A stretch of 64,000 bases of DNA from Akkermansia massiliensis (GCF_023516715.1 NZ_JAMGSI010000001.1:1736001-1800000), one strand, 5' to 3'. Shown: positions 1-9,326, counted from the first letter of the stretch. The notes: generated by a model from the sequence alone, not told the origin. Translations and numbers: made by a program.

Positions 1-294
1 CTGAAAATCCGCAGGACAGCGTTTCAGGGCATTTTCCGGGAATTCCTCCAGGATTACCTGATAAAATTCCGTAGCCAGTCCGTTGCCGCCTCTGATTATT
101 ACTTCAAAGGAAGGAAGGTTCCGGACAAGGCACAACTGGGCAAGAAAGCTCCGAATTTCTTTACGATTCCTTTCCCGCACCCTTCCTTCCTCCGTATCCC
201 GGTTCAAGTCCGGCACGGCGGGAGGAGCAATATCCTGGGCGGCCGCCATTCCCGATAAACTTAAAACGATCAGAAAACGAACCATCTTACCCAT
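1..294 (-). CDS. Partial secreted protein of unknown function (C-terminus beyond the left edge)
   Basis: An open frame runs on the minus strand from an ATG at 294 to the first base of the window, 98 codons without a stop. The N-terminus is Met-Gly-Lys-Met followed by a hydrophobic stretch ending near Gly-Met-Ala-Ala-Ala-Gln, a typical signal peptide with cleavage around residue 19. The mature part is charged and mixed (for example EEGRVRERNRKEIRSF) and gives no family I recognise. A second in-frame ATG at 285 is an alternative start. It lies downstream of the FAD dehydrogenase on the same strand, 177 bases away. The product is probably periplasmic; the function cannot be assigned from this fragment. 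Confidence 0.6.
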   Translation of the reverse strand, partial: MGKMVRFLIVLSLSGMAAAQDIAPPAVPDLNRDTEEGRVRERNRKEIRSFLAQLCLVRNLPSFEVIIRGGNGLATEFYQVILEEFPENALKRCPADFQ

Positions 295-471
295 GAAGAC
301 ACCATACCACAAACATGCATTCCGGCAATACCGTTCCTCCAGCCGCTTCCCTACCGTCTTGCACGCCCCAATCATTTCCGGAACTAAAGGCTGTTTTTAC
401 AAGGCCAACGGCGGGAATGCCGGAATTTGCACGGCAAAGCTTGAAAAGGGATTCACGGAGCGCCGCATCCC

Positions 472-2064
472 TCAACGGGACATCTGCCGCGCCATGGCCT
501 CCGCGCAGCGGCGGCCGTCCAGGGCGGCGGAAACAATGCCGCCGGCATACCCGGCCCCTTCCCCGCAGGGATACAGCCCTTCCAGCCCGGGATGCTCCAG
601 CGTGGCGGGGTCCCGCGGAATGCGCACGGGGGAACTGGTGCGCGTCTCGCAGCCGATGAGCTGGGCGGAGGCCCCGGCAAAACCGCGCCATTTATGGTCA
701 AACTGCCGCAGCCCTTCCCGCATGCGCCAGACGATTTCCCCCGGAAGCAGTTCATGCAGGGGGTGGGATGTAATGCCGGGGTGGTAGCTGGTGGGAAGCA
801 GGGAGGAGGAAACGCACCCGTTCAGGAAATCCTCCACTTTCTGGGCCGGGGCCTTCTGCATGCCTCCGCCAGCGCGGCTGGAAGCGGTCTCCAGCGCCTT
901 CTGGTACGCCACGCCCGCCAGCACGCCGTGCTCCCTGCAGAAGGATTCCGTATCTTCCGGATGCACGCTGACCACAAAGCCGGCGTTGGCAAACGGGGAA
1001 TCCCGCCGGGCCAGGGACATGCCGTTGACCACCACCTCGTCATTTTCCGTAGCGGCGGGAACAATGAAGCCTCCGGGGCACATGCAGAAGGAGTGGACGC
1101 CGCGGTCCCGAATGGTGGTCGTCACGGAATAGCGCGCCGCCGGAAGCTGTTCCGGGCGTTTCCGGTCCGGGCGCAGATGGTACTGGCGGGCATCCACGAA
1201 CGCCTGGGGATGTTCAATGCGCACGCCCACGGCAAAGGGCTTCTGTTCCAGGGCCAGCCCCTCCGCCAGCATCATGCGGTACACGTCCCGCGCGCTGTGC
1301 CCGGTAGCCAGCAGAACGGCGTCCGCCGCAAATTCCCGGCCATCCGCACAGACCGCGCCGCGTATGCGGCGGCCGTCCGCGGAACGGAGCAAATGCTCCA
1401 CCCGCGCGTTGAAATGGATTTCCCCGCCCGCGCTCAGGATGGATTCCCGGATGGCTTTCACGACGTTGGGCAGCAGGTTGGAGCCGATGTGCGGATGGGC
1501 GTCCGTCAGGATTTCCCGCGGCGCGCCGTGGGCCACGAAAATTTCATAAACATCCCGCACGGGGCCGCGCTTGGTCGCGCGCGTAAACAGCTTGCCGTCC
1601 GAGAACGTTCCCGCGCCGCCTTCCCCAAAGCAGTAATTGGAATCCTCCATCACGGTGCCCTGCCGCAGGATGGGGGCCAGGTCAAACCGGCGGGAGGAGA
1701 CGGCCTTCCCCCGTTCCAGAACTACGGGCTTCATCCCCAGCTCCAGGCAGCGGAGCGCGGCGAACATTCCGGCAGGTCCGAATCCCACAATCAGCGCCAC
1801 CGGGGCGCCGGGCCTGACGGGAGGATAGTCCCGGGAAAGAGGTTCTTCCGGAGGCAGCGGGCCGTCCACCCCCGCCAGCAGACGAAGCTGGAACAAAATG
1901 TTTTTCTGCCGGGAGTCAATGGATTCCTTCACCAGCCGCAATTCCCTGATGCGGGAGGGGGAAATGCCCAGCTTTTCCGCCACGGCGGCGCGGCGCGCGC
2001 GGTCGTCGCCGGCCTTCTCCATCGGCAGAATCACATCCACCGTTACGCCTTCCCCTCCGTTCAT
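472..2064 (-). CDS. FAD-dependent dehydrogenase, COG2509-like
   Basis: 530-aa flavoprotein resembling the uncharacterised NAD(FAD)-utilising dehydrogenases of COG2509. An N-terminal region of about 85 residues precedes a dinucleotide-binding loop GFGPAG (residues 94-99), then the family-typical ERG, YCFGEGGAGTFSDGKL and HIGSN stretches, a second nucleotide-side motif ATGHSARD and a C-terminal GEGAGYAGGI that closes the FAD site. The ATG at 2064 is chosen because it overlaps the stop of the agmatine deiminase gene as ATGA, which implies translational coupling; the open frame extends further upstream but only through the neighbour. The substrate is unknown for this family. Cytosolic, no membrane segment seen. 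Confidence 0.85.
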   Translation of the reverse strand: MNGGEGVTVDVILPMEKAGDDRARRAAVAEKLGISPSRIRELRLVKESIDSRQKNILFQLRLLAGVDGPLPPEEPLSRDYPPVRPGAPVALIVGFGPAGMFAALRCLELGMKPVVLERGKAVSSRRFDLAPILRQGTVMEDSNYCFGEGGAGTFSDGKLFTRATKRGPVRDVYEIFVAHGAPREILTDAHPHIGSNLLPNVVKAIRESILSAGGEIHFNARVEHLLRSADGRRIRGAVCADGREFAADAVLLATGHSARDVYRMMLAEGLALEQKPFAVGVRIEHPQAFVDARQYHLRPDRKRPEQLPAARYSVTTTIRDRGVHSFCMCPGGFIVPAATENDEVVVNGMSLARRDSPFANAGFVVSVHPEDTESFCREHGVLAGVAYQKALETASSRAGGGMQKAPAQKVEDFLNGCVSSSLLPTSYHPGITSHPLHELLPGEIVWRMREGLRQFDHKWRGFAGASAQLIGCETRTSSPVRIPRDPATLEHPGLEGLYPCGEGAGYAGGIVSAALDGRRCAEAMARQMSR

Positions 2065-3134
2065 GGGGCCTCCTTCCTCGGCCCAGGCTGCTGCTGCGTG
2101 ATGCAGTGGATGGCTCCGCCTTCCAGCACCAGCTTGCGGGCGTCCACGCCGACTACCTGTTTTCCGCTGAAGCATTCCCGCAGAATGCCCAGGGCGCGGT
2201 CGTCATTCCGGGGCTGGTTGAACACGGGAACGATGACGGCTTCATTCACGATGAGGAAATTGGCGTAACTGGCCGGGAGCTGGTCCAGCCGCCAGTCCTC
2301 CGCATGGAGGGGGTCCGGCATCGGGAGGGGAATCACCTCCACGCCGGAACCGTCCACGCCCCTCAAATCCTGCAGGCGTTCATTATTTTCCGCCAGGGCG
2401 CGGTAATGGGGGGAGGATGAGTCCGTCTCCACGATGGAGACCACGGCATCCCGGCACACAAAGCGCACCATGTCGTCAATGTGCCCGTCCGTATCATCCC
2501 CCTCAATGCCGGAACCGAGCCAGAAAATGGACCTGGCGCCCAGCATGCGCCGCAATTCCTCCTCAATCATGGCACGGCTCCATTCCGGGTTGCGGTTGGG
2601 ATTCAGCAGCACGGATTCCGTCGTCACCAGCAGGCCGTCCCCGTTGCCTTCAATCGCGCCCCCTTCCAGAACCATGGAGGAGCTGCGCACGGGAAGCCCC
2701 AGGGAAGCGCCGATCAGGGAGGGAATGCCGTTGTCCAGGTCCCACGGAGCAAATTTGCCGCCCCAGGCGTTAAATTGCCAGTCCGCCAGCATCAGGGAGC
2801 CGTCCTCCATGTCCTGCACGAAGACGGGGCCGTGGTCCCGGCACCAGACATCGTTGGCCGGATGGTTGAACAGGCGGTACTGGTCCTCCCGCACCCCGGC
2901 GGCCTGCATCGCCTGCCTGATGCCCGGATGAAGGGGTTCCGCGGCATTCACGCACACGCGGGCATGCGGGGCAATGGCGGCGGCTACGCGCCCGTAGGTC
3001 TGCTGCAATTCATCCAGGCCGCCCTGCCACAAATCCCTGCGGTGGGGCCAGGAGAGCCAGACGGCGTCCTGCGGTTCCCATTCAGCGGGCCAGCGTACAT
3101 CGGGTTCCTTGCTCATGGCGGTACGGGGGGTCAA
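2061..3134 (-). CDS. aguA: Agmatine deiminase
   Basis: 357-aa enzyme of the peptidyl-arginine-deiminase fold that hydrolyses agmatine to N-carbamoylputrescine and ammonia, an entry to putrescine. Visible signatures are WCRDHGP (residues 97-103), the GDDTDGHIDD stretch that carries the catalytic His near residue 218, and the nucleophile Cys344 in GGAIHCITQQ. The start is a TTG at 3134. A good AGGAG lies 9 bases upstream, and the codon overlaps the previous gene's stop as TTGA; an in-frame ATG at 3116 has no ribosome site. It is the middle gene of a tightly coupled three-gene run. A carboxynorspermidine synthase at 38.7 kb could use the resulting putrescine. Confidence 0.92.
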   Translation of the reverse strand: MTPRTAMSKEPDVRWPAEWEPQDAVWLSWPHRRDLWQGGLDELQQTYGRVAAAIAPHARVCVNAAEPLHPGIRQAMQAAGVREDQYRLFNHPANDVWCRDHGPVFVQDMEDGSLMLADWQFNAWGGKFAPWDLDNGIPSLIGASLGLPVRSSSMVLEGGAIEGNGDGLLVTTESVLLNPNRNPEWSRAMIEEELRRMLGARSIFWLGSGIEGDDTDGHIDDMVRFVCRDAVVSIVETDSSSPHYRALAENNERLQDLRGVDGSGVEVIPLPMPDPLHAEDWRLDQLPASYANFLIVNEAVIVPVFNQPRNDDRALGILRECFSGKQVVGVDARKLVLEGGAIHCITQQQPGPRKEAP

Positions 3135-3526
3135 CTGGGCTGCTCCTGGAATTCGTAAGGCTCTTCAAAGGCCTTGCGGAAACTCATGAACCCCTTGAAA
3201 TCGTCCAGGGAATCCTCCGGCTGCTTGGAAAACACATCCTCCTCAATCAGCAGGAAAACCATCTCTCCCACATTTTTCCCGTTTCTCAGCCCCCATTCCT
3301 TTAATACGGTGGAGGCCATGGGGCCGAACTGGGCGAGGGCGTAATCCCGGAAGCCTTCCAGCAATTCCTGCCCGCTGACATGCCGCTGGGAGCCGTTTTC
3401 CTGCTCTTCAATGCGCTGCATGGTGAAATCCAGCGCATCTTTCAGAAAGGAATACGCCCGTTCCGCAAAACGGGGATCCTTCCGCACAATGCGGCTCACG
3501 GCATCTTCAAACGTAGGGGTGGTCAT
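3131..3526 (-). CDS. Verrucomicrobia/Planctomycetes-restricted conserved protein (Minf_1886-like)
   Basis: 131-aa soluble protein matching in size and style the Minf_1886 family that is confined to Verrucomicrobia and Planctomycetes. It starts MTTPTFEDAVSRIV and holds the recognisable core FRDYALAQFGPMASTVLKEWG, which resembles a small helical fold, and then NVGEMVFLLIEEDVFSK. There is no signal peptide, membrane helix or catalytic motif. It is the first gene of the unit that continues into agmatine deiminase and the FAD dehydrogenase, with TTGA overlap. The biochemical role of the family is not known to me; the phyletic restriction is useful as a taxonomic marker for this DNA. Confidence 0.75.
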   Translation of the reverse strand: MTTPTFEDAVSRIVRKDPRFAERAYSFLKDALDFTMQRIEEQENGSQRHVSGQELLEGFRDYALAQFGPMASTVLKEWGLRNGKNVGEMVFLLIEEDVFSKQPEDSLDDFKGFMSFRKAFEEPYEFQEQPS

Positions 3527-3590
3527 AACGGCTCACCCCTACCCTATACGGGCCCCTGTGAAAATCAAGATTTTTGGGAGCGCGCAAACT

Positions 3591-4877
3591 TCACGGCTTT
3601 CCTTCCTTTTTCCCGCATTCCGGCCCTTCATAAGTTCCCATGAACAGCACGGCCCGGTCCTCCGGGCTGTAAATGAGCCACAGGAAAGGACGGTTGAATT
3701 CGATCTCCGGCCCCCTGCCGCGGGGAGGAGCGCCGGCAAATGGATCCATCTCCCCGGCAGTGGAAGCGGACGCATCCAGCCCTTCCTCCCGCACTCTGAC
3801 CGCGCATTTCTGGTACACGCCATGGATTTTCAACGGCTCCGGCGCGCAGCTCCCCATCCGTGAAAAATCGGCGCGGCCGGTAAACGCGTCCTTCATTCCC
3901 AGCGCCTCCAGGGCCTTTTTCAGGGAAAGCGTGGGGGAAGACTGGGAGAAACGCGGCAGCCGCAGATGGTATCTGGAATATTGCTCCAGGGGCTTTCCGC
4001 CGGGCTTCCGCGTTTCCTCCGCGGCATCCCGGGCGGACAGGGAGGACAGGATGCCGTTCCATTCCTCTCCGGTCATCCCGTCAATGAATTGCTTCATCTT
4101 CCTCCCCTCCGGAGGAAGAACGGCCATGAAAACGGGCGCGCCCTTCCCTCCCGTAAAGAACAGGCTTGCCCCCCGCACGCCGTCCTTTTCATAATACATT
4201 CCTCCCTGCCGGGGCCATGACCTCCCCTCCGTGAATACCTGCTGCTTCATCATGGGCACCTGGCAGGCAGAGCCGTCCTCCCGGACAAAGGTCCGCGGCG
4301 CGGTGTCCCGCCCTTCAAATTTACTGTCCCAGAACGCCCTCAAATACATGGCGTTCACCAGCACAAGCACCGTCCGGTCACTCATCCGCTGCGGATTCAG
4401 AAGATTCCTGATGCGGTTTCCCGTATTCGTTGCCGCCCAGGCGTTCACCTGCCGCACGGCTTCCGCCATGTTTTCCCGGAAGGGCGCCTGAGCCACGGCA
4501 TCCGGCCCCACGGCCTTTTTATAGGCGTCTTTCAACTCCACGGACCGGTCTGCAAAAATGCGGTTGGCGGAATAACAGCGCAGCGAGCGCGAAAAATCAC
4601 CAGACAGAAAAGTCCAGTCCCTCCTGATTTTTCCGTCTCCGGGCAATACGGCCGCCATCTGCTTCTCCGTTTCCCCCGCCGCTCCCGGAAGCATGTAACG
4701 GAGAACTTCATACAGGGAAAAAGGGGAAATCATGACACTGCCGCCGCTTTTCTCCATGCATGCCCGGAACAGGCGCAGCTCCGGAGGAGCGGAAACACCG
4801 GGAGACGGAGCAGGCGGAATATCCGCCCATGACACGGAGCCCAGAAGAAACACATATGCCAAAGTCCTGAATATCAT
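3591..4877 (-). CDS. Secreted serpin-family protease inhibitor
   Basis: 428-aa serpin with a signal peptide (MIFRTLAYVFLLGSVSWA). Serpin signatures seen in order: SPFSLYEVLRYMLPGAAGET near residue 50, LVNAMYLRAFW near residue 175, LRLPRFS, and the C-terminal FNRPFLWLIYSPEDRAVLFMG. The reactive-centre loop begins at Glu364 with a hinge EEGLDASAST, close to the inhibitory consensus of small residues; counting from P17 at Glu364 puts P1 at Phe380, followed by Ala. P14 is Leu rather than the usual Thr or Ser. If inhibitory it would trap chymotrypsin-like serine proteases outside the cytoplasm; host or bacterial target is open. A TTGCCA/TAAGGT promoter ends 6 bases before the ATG. Confidence 0.88.
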   Translation of the reverse strand: MIFRTLAYVFLLGSVSWADIPPAPSPGVSAPPELRLFRACMEKSGGSVMISPFSLYEVLRYMLPGAAGETEKQMAAVLPGDGKIRRDWTFLSGDFSRSLRCYSANRIFADRSVELKDAYKKAVGPDAVAQAPFRENMAEAVRQVNAWAATNTGNRIRNLLNPQRMSDRTVLVLVNAMYLRAFWDSKFEGRDTAPRTFVREDGSACQVPMMKQQVFTEGRSWPRQGGMYYEKDGVRGASLFFTGGKGAPVFMAVLPPEGRKMKQFIDGMTGEEWNGILSSLSARDAAEETRKPGGKPLEQYSRYHLRLPRFSQSSPTLSLKKALEALGMKDAFTGRADFSRMGSCAPEPLKIHGVYQKCAVRVREEGLDASASTAGEMDPFAGAPPRGRGPEIEFNRPFLWLIYSPEDRAVLFMGTYEGPECGKKEGKP

Positions 4878-4883
4878 ACTTCT

Positions 4884-4911
4884 ACCTTATCAGATAGATA
4901 CATCGTGGCAA
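4884..4911 (-). promoter_or_regulatory. Promoter of the serpin gene
   Basis: On the minus strand TTGCCA (4911-4906), a 16-base spacer and TAAGGT (4889-4884). The -10 hexamer ends 6 bases before the ATG at 4877, so the transcript would begin at or next to the start codon. Confidence 0.5.
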
Positions 4912-4960
4912 GTTTTACGGACTGATGCCGCCAAAAAGCTCCATAAGCAGGAAGGAAACC

Positions 4961-4988
4961 TTGCCAGCCTCTGGTCCGTTTGTTATGA
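4961..4988 (+). promoter_or_regulatory. Promoter of the aspartyl protease/PDZ gene
   Basis: TTGCCA (4961-4966), 16 bases, TTATGA (4983-4988). It points away from the serpin promoter, making a compact divergent region. Transcription from it should begin near 4995, just before the ATG at 5001 and after the ATG at 4989. Confidence 0.45.
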
Positions 4989-5000
4989 ATGGAATGCTTT

Positions 5001-6320
5001 ATGTTTCGTCCCTCCATCATGCTTCTGGCAACCATGCTGTGCGTTTCCTGCGTATCGCACCGGCCTATCCAGGACAGCAGTTCTCCGCCCATTGACGCGG
5101 CCAACCCGCTGGACGGCACCCCCGTGGCCCTGGCGTGGAGCTCCGGAACGCAATTGATGATGGGGGTGGACACGGGAGCGGTCCAGACGTCCCTGCTTTT
5201 CTCCCCCGCGGTGGAATCCATCGGCGCCCGCCTGCGCGGCAGGGGCGCCATGCGCACGGCCAATGTGCCCGTTTCCCTGAAGGATGACGGAGAACCCATT
5301 TCCCGGAAGCAGGACGTGGTGATGGTGGACCAGGCGCCGTATGACGGACTGCTGGGCTGGGAGTGCATCCGGAAGTACGTGTGGAACATCAACTATCCCA
5401 AACGCTCCCACCGCTTTTTCAACAAACTGCCCTCCAAAATACGGAGCTGGCACAAGCTTTCCCTGATACCCGGTTCCGACTACCCGCAGATTGCGGACAA
5501 GCACGGCCGGCGCATCATTCTGGATACGGGCGCGCCCCATGCCGTCTACATCTCCAAGAAACGCTGGAACGCCATCAAGCAGGCCTATCCGGACGCGTTC
5601 GTCAGCGTTTATTCCGGCTACAGCCCCGCCGCGGGCGGCTTTTACGCCCATGAATGCATGCACGTGAGCTCCTTCCAGCTCGGCCCCCTGGAATTGAAGA
5701 ACATCCTGCTCTGCGAAAGCTTCGCCAATCCGGAAGTGATGGGCATTCCCGACGACATCGACATCATCCTGGGCTACGGCGCGCTGGCCGCGCGCCAGTT
5801 CTGGCTGGACGGCCCGGGGAACGCCCTTTATTTCAGCTCCACCAGCCACCGGATGCCCGCGCCCTCCTCCTTCAACCTGATGGGGGGCACCTTCATCCAG
5901 GACCGCAACGGGAACGGCCCCATGAAGGCTTACGTGGCCGAATGGTCGCCCGCGTGGGACGCCGGCCTCAGAACGGGGGACGTGCTCGTTTCCATCAATG
6001 GGAGAAAGAATCCGTATCCGGACCTCGTAGAATATGTCACCACCCAGCGGGGGGCACAGGCAAGCGTTGTGGTCCAGCGCAGGAACAGACTGGTGCGCAT
6101 TCACTGGGAAGTTCCGGCCGCGCCCCCTGCCGGGGATTATTACCCCACGCCCCAGGCCATTACGGAGCAGGAGTTTGAAAACCACGTCAAGCAGCAGGAG
6201 GAAAAGGAACAGCCCCAGGATGCCGCGGGAGACCAGCAGCCCGCGCCCGCCGCGACGGAAACTCCAGAGGAGGCCGCCCTCGCGCCTGACGGGAAAACGG
6301 ACAAGACCCCCGCGGCCTGA
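5001..6320 (+). CDS. Secreted retropepsin-like aspartyl protease with PDZ domain
   Basis: 439-aa exported protein. A signal sequence (MFRPSIMLLATMLCVSC) ends at a Cys that may be lipidated, although the lipobox is imperfect. Two pepsin-like half sites are visible: GVDTGAVQTS near residue 52 and ILDTGAPHAVY near residue 170, followed by an IILGYGAL flap-distal stretch. A PDZ domain follows (VAEWSPAWDAGLRTGDVLVSINGR), then a low-complexity Glu/Ala/Pro-rich tail of about 50 residues. The family pattern is a DTG protease fused to PDZ. The ATG at 5001 is preferred over 4989 because the promoter at 4961-4988 would start transcription between them. Substrate unknown. Confidence 0.78.
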   Translation: MFRPSIMLLATMLCVSCVSHRPIQDSSSPPIDAANPLDGTPVALAWSSGTQLMMGVDTGAVQTSLLFSPAVESIGARLRGRGAMRTANVPVSLKDDGEPISRKQDVVMVDQAPYDGLLGWECIRKYVWNINYPKRSHRFFNKLPSKIRSWHKLSLIPGSDYPQIADKHGRRIILDTGAPHAVYISKKRWNAIKQAYPDAFVSVYSGYSPAAGGFYAHECMHVSSFQLGPLELKNILLCESFANPEVMGIPDDIDIILGYGALAARQFWLDGPGNALYFSSTSHRMPAPSSFNLMGGTFIQDRNGNGPMKAYVAEWSPAWDAGLRTGDVLVSINGRKNPYPDLVEYVTTQRGAQASVVVQRRNRLVRIHWEVPAAPPAGDYYPTPQAITEQEFENHVKQQEEKEQPQDAAGDQQPAPAATETPEEAALAPDGKTDKTPAA

Positions 6321-6355
6321 GCCAGCCCCTATCCAGCCATCTCTCTACCACCGGC

Positions 6356-7630
6356 ATGAACGACGCACAGCAACAGGATTCACAGGAAGCCGCCGGCGAC
6401 TGCCGCATTCCCTCACCCTTCCAGAAAAAGACCTGCTGGTACGCCCTGACGGGCGTCGCCATCCTGGTGATGCTGTGCATCGCGGCCTTCGTCATCTTTG
6501 AAGTGGTGAAACTCTTGGGCTTTCTGGAACCGGTGCTCCTGCCCATCCTGATTGCCGCCGTGGTGGCCTACCTGCTGGAACCCATCGTCTCCTGGCTGGT
6601 GCACTTCAGATTCTCCCGCCCCTGGGCCGTGGTCACGGTCATGTTCGCGGCTCTGGCCGTCCTGGTGGGCTTCGGCGCCACTATCCTCCCTCCCCTGATC
6701 CGGCAGACGGATGAGCTGATCGACAACCGGATGGAGCTCTGGGACAAGACCTCCGAGCTGATTGACTCCACCATTGAAATTCCCTTCATCTCCCGCACCA
6801 TTGACAGCGTTTACAGCACCAGCCTGCGGGAACTGAATACCGGCCATTATACGGACGCGGAGGTCCACGACCTGAGAAACGCCCGGACCGCCCGGGAAAA
6901 ACTGGGGGCGTACATGACCATCAATTCCTCCTTTTACCAGGACAAGCTGATGAGCTGGCTCACTTCCGGCGGAAGGGCCCTTTACAGCACCATAGGCATC
7001 ATGGTGAGCATCCTGATCACGCCCATTTTCGCCTTTTATTTTCTGCTGGAAGCGGATAAGATCAGGGAGAAATGGCCCAGCATCCTGCCGCTGAAGGCCT
7101 CCAAATTCAGAAAGGACGTGGTGGACACCATGGAGGAAATCAACGGATACCTGATTTCCTTCTTCCGCGGCCAGATGCTGGTGAGCATCATTGAAGGCAT
7201 CCTGATCGCCATCTGCCTGAAACTGCTCGGCCTGCCGTACGCCGTCACCATCGGCGCGGCGGTCTGCGTGCTGGGCATCGTGCCCTACCTGGGCATCATC
7301 ACCGCCTTCATTCCCGCGGTCCTGCTGGCCTGGTTTACGTGGGGAGACTTCCAGCACGTGCTGATCGTTTCCGGCATCTTCCTGGCCGTCAACCAGTTTG
7401 ACGGATGGGTCATCCAGCCGAAAATCGTGGGGGATTCCGTGGAGCTTCATCCGCTCACGGTCATGTTCTCCGTGCTGATCTGGACGCTTATCCTGGGCGG
7501 CCTGATCGGCGCGCTGCTGGCCGTCCCGCTGACGGCCGCCATCAAGGTTCTCTACAAGCGTTACATCTGGCAGAATGCCAGCATGCGCCCCATGACGGAG
7601 CCCCTGCCGCCGCCGGAGGAGCCTCATTAA
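6356..7630 (+). CDS. AI-2E family (PerM/YdiK-type) membrane transporter
   Basis: 424-aa polytopic inner-membrane protein of the AI-2E exporter-like family. Hydrophobic segments occur near residues 28-50, 55-75 and 80-105, then a long soluble loop (about 110-200), then a cluster of helices in the C-terminal half containing GILIAICLKLLGLPYAVTIG, PYLGIITAFIPAVLLA and LIWTLILGGLIGALLAVP, the most typical part of the family. Members have been linked to autoinducer-2 export or Na+/H+ antiport, but the substrate cannot be read from sequence. It begins 35 bases after the protease gene on the same strand, so the two may be cotranscribed. Confidence 0.85.
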   Translation: MNDAQQQDSQEAAGDCRIPSPFQKKTCWYALTGVAILVMLCIAAFVIFEVVKLLGFLEPVLLPILIAAVVAYLLEPIVSWLVHFRFSRPWAVVTVMFAALAVLVGFGATILPPLIRQTDELIDNRMELWDKTSELIDSTIEIPFISRTIDSVYSTSLRELNTGHYTDAEVHDLRNARTAREKLGAYMTINSSFYQDKLMSWLTSGGRALYSTIGIMVSILITPIFAFYFLLEADKIREKWPSILPLKASKFRKDVVDTMEEINGYLISFFRGQMLVSIIEGILIAICLKLLGLPYAVTIGAAVCVLGIVPYLGIITAFIPAVLLAWFTWGDFQHVLIVSGIFLAVNQFDGWVIQPKIVGDSVELHPLTVMFSVLIWTLILGGLIGALLAVPLTAAIKVLYKRYIWQNASMRPMTEPLPPPEEPH

Positions 7631-7726
7631 AAGCGCCAGTCAAGACCGCGCGGCCCTTCCCCCGGCAGAATCCCGGCATTTTTCCAACCATCTTTTGATC
7701 AACCGCAACACCACACACCTGACAAC

Positions 7727-9307
7727 ATGAACAAACCCGCATTACACCTGATGCTTGCCCTGGCGGCGGCAGCGGCCTGCCCGGCCGCCACCACGCCCCA
7801 GGTCAAGCCGCCCAAAGCCATCGTCATGATTTACGCTGACGACCTCGGCTATGGAGACGTAGGCTGTTATGGAGCCAAGGGGATTCCCACCCCTTCCATT
7901 GACAAGCTTGCCAAGCAGGGCGTCCGCTTTACGGACGCCTATTCCACCACCTCCGTCTGCACTCCCTCCCGCTATGCCCTGTTCACCGGGGAATATCCCT
8001 GGCGCAAGGAAGGCACGGGCATTCTGCCGGGGGACGCCGCCCTGATTATTGACACCAAGAAGCCCACGCTGCCCAAGATGCTCCAATCCCACGGCTATAA
8101 AACCTACATGGTGGGCAAGTGGCACCTGGGCCTGGGGGAAAAGGGAAAGAAGATTGACTGGAACAAGCACATCGCCCCCAGCCCTAACGAAATCGGCTTT
8201 GATGAAAGCTTCATCTTCGCCGCCACGGGCGACCGCGTTCCCTGCGTGATTCTGGAAAACGGCAACGTCCGCAACCTGGACCCGAACGACCCCATTGAAG
8301 TGTCCTACCAGCACAACTTCCCCGGTCTTCCGAACGGGAAGGACAACAAGGACCAGCTCAAACTCATGTGGAGCCACGGGCACAACCAAGCCATCATCAA
8401 CGGCATCGGCCGCATCGGCTTCATGAAGGGCGGCAAGAGCGCCCTGTGGAAGGATGAGGAAAACGCGGATGTGATCACGAACAAGGCCATTGAATACATC
8501 CAGAAGAGCGCCAAGGCCAAGGAACCGTTCTTCCTGATGTTCGCCACGCATGACATCCACGTGCCGCGCTGCCCGGAAAAACGCTTTGTGGGCAAGAGCC
8601 AGCATGGCGTGCGGGGGGACGTTACCGTGGAACTGGACGACTGCGTCCGCCGCATCACGGAAGCCCTACAAAAAGCCGGACTGGAAAAGGACACCCTGGT
8701 GATCTTCTCCAGCGACAACGGCCCCGTGCTGGACGACGGCTACAAGGATTTTGCCGTCCGGGACAACGCCACCCACTCCCCGGCAGGCCCCTTCCGCGCC
8801 GGCAAATACAGCATTCTGGAAGGTGGCTCCCGCATTCCGTTCATCGTCAAATGGCCCGGAGTAGTCAAACCCGGAGTGACGAGCAAGGCCCTGTTCAACC
8901 AAATGGACCTGGCCGCCTCCCTGGAACAGCTTCTGGAACCCGGTAAGGCCAATTCCTTCCGCGACTCTGAAAACGTGATCCCCGCCCTCCTGGGCAAATC
9001 CGCCAAGGGACGCGACTACCACGTCATCAACAGCACCGGCAAGGCTCTGGCTATCCGCCACGGCAAGTGGAAGTTCATTCCCGCCGGCGTAGCCATCCGC
9101 GACGGGATCAACGGACTGGGAGCGAAAATGACCAAGTCCCCGGAAGGCGGCAGCCTGTTCGACCTGGAAAAGGACCCGAAGGAACTCAACAACGTAGCAG
9201 CCCAGCATCCGGACATCTGCGAGCAGATGAAAGCCAAGCTCCAGGAAATCCGCCAAAGGCCGGAAACCAAGGCCGACAGGGCGGACCTCCTTCCGCTGGA
9301 CGACTAA
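7727..9307 (+). CDS. Secreted type I sulfatase (FGly sulfatase)
   Basis: 526-aa sulfatase with a signal peptide ending near Cys-Pro-Ala-Ala (residue 21). Metal-site residues are in YADDLGYGDVGCYG (36-49), and the sulfatase signature CTPSR places the formylglycine precursor at Cys78, with GEYPWR following. Further family marks are VGKWHLG, FLMFATHDIHVP and SSDNGPV. It removes sulfate esters, most likely from host mucin or related glycans in the periplasm, and needs an anaerobic or FGE-type maturase encoded elsewhere. No sulfatase maturase is present in this window. The C-terminal part (GSLFDLEKDPKELNNVA) is the usual arylsulfatase subdomain. The substrate position on the sugar cannot be predicted here. 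Confidence 0.93.
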   Translation: MNKPALHLMLALAAAAACPAATTPQVKPPKAIVMIYADDLGYGDVGCYGAKGIPTPSIDKLAKQGVRFTDAYSTTSVCTPSRYALFTGEYPWRKEGTGILPGDAALIIDTKKPTLPKMLQSHGYKTYMVGKWHLGLGEKGKKIDWNKHIAPSPNEIGFDESFIFAATGDRVPCVILENGNVRNLDPNDPIEVSYQHNFPGLPNGKDNKDQLKLMWSHGHNQAIINGIGRIGFMKGGKSALWKDEENADVITNKAIEYIQKSAKAKEPFFLMFATHDIHVPRCPEKRFVGKSQHGVRGDVTVELDDCVRRITEALQKAGLEKDTLVIFSSDNGPVLDDGYKDFAVRDNATHSPAGPFRAGKYSILEGGSRIPFIVKWPGVVKPGVTSKALFNQMDLAASLEQLLEPGKANSFRDSENVIPALLGKSAKGRDYHVINSTGKALAIRHGKWKFIPAGVAIRDGINGLGAKMTKSPEGGSLFDLEKDPKELNNVAAQHPDICEQMKAKLQEIRQRPETKADRADLLPLDD

Positions 9308-9326
9308 CACCCATTCAGCCTGAATC

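Noticed and set aside
592-2268. Long plus-strand open frame of 558 codons
   Set aside because: It is antisense to the FAD dehydrogenase and agmatine deiminase, which have clear family motifs; its composition (His/Gly/Arg-rich) is that of a shadow frame in GC-rich DNA.
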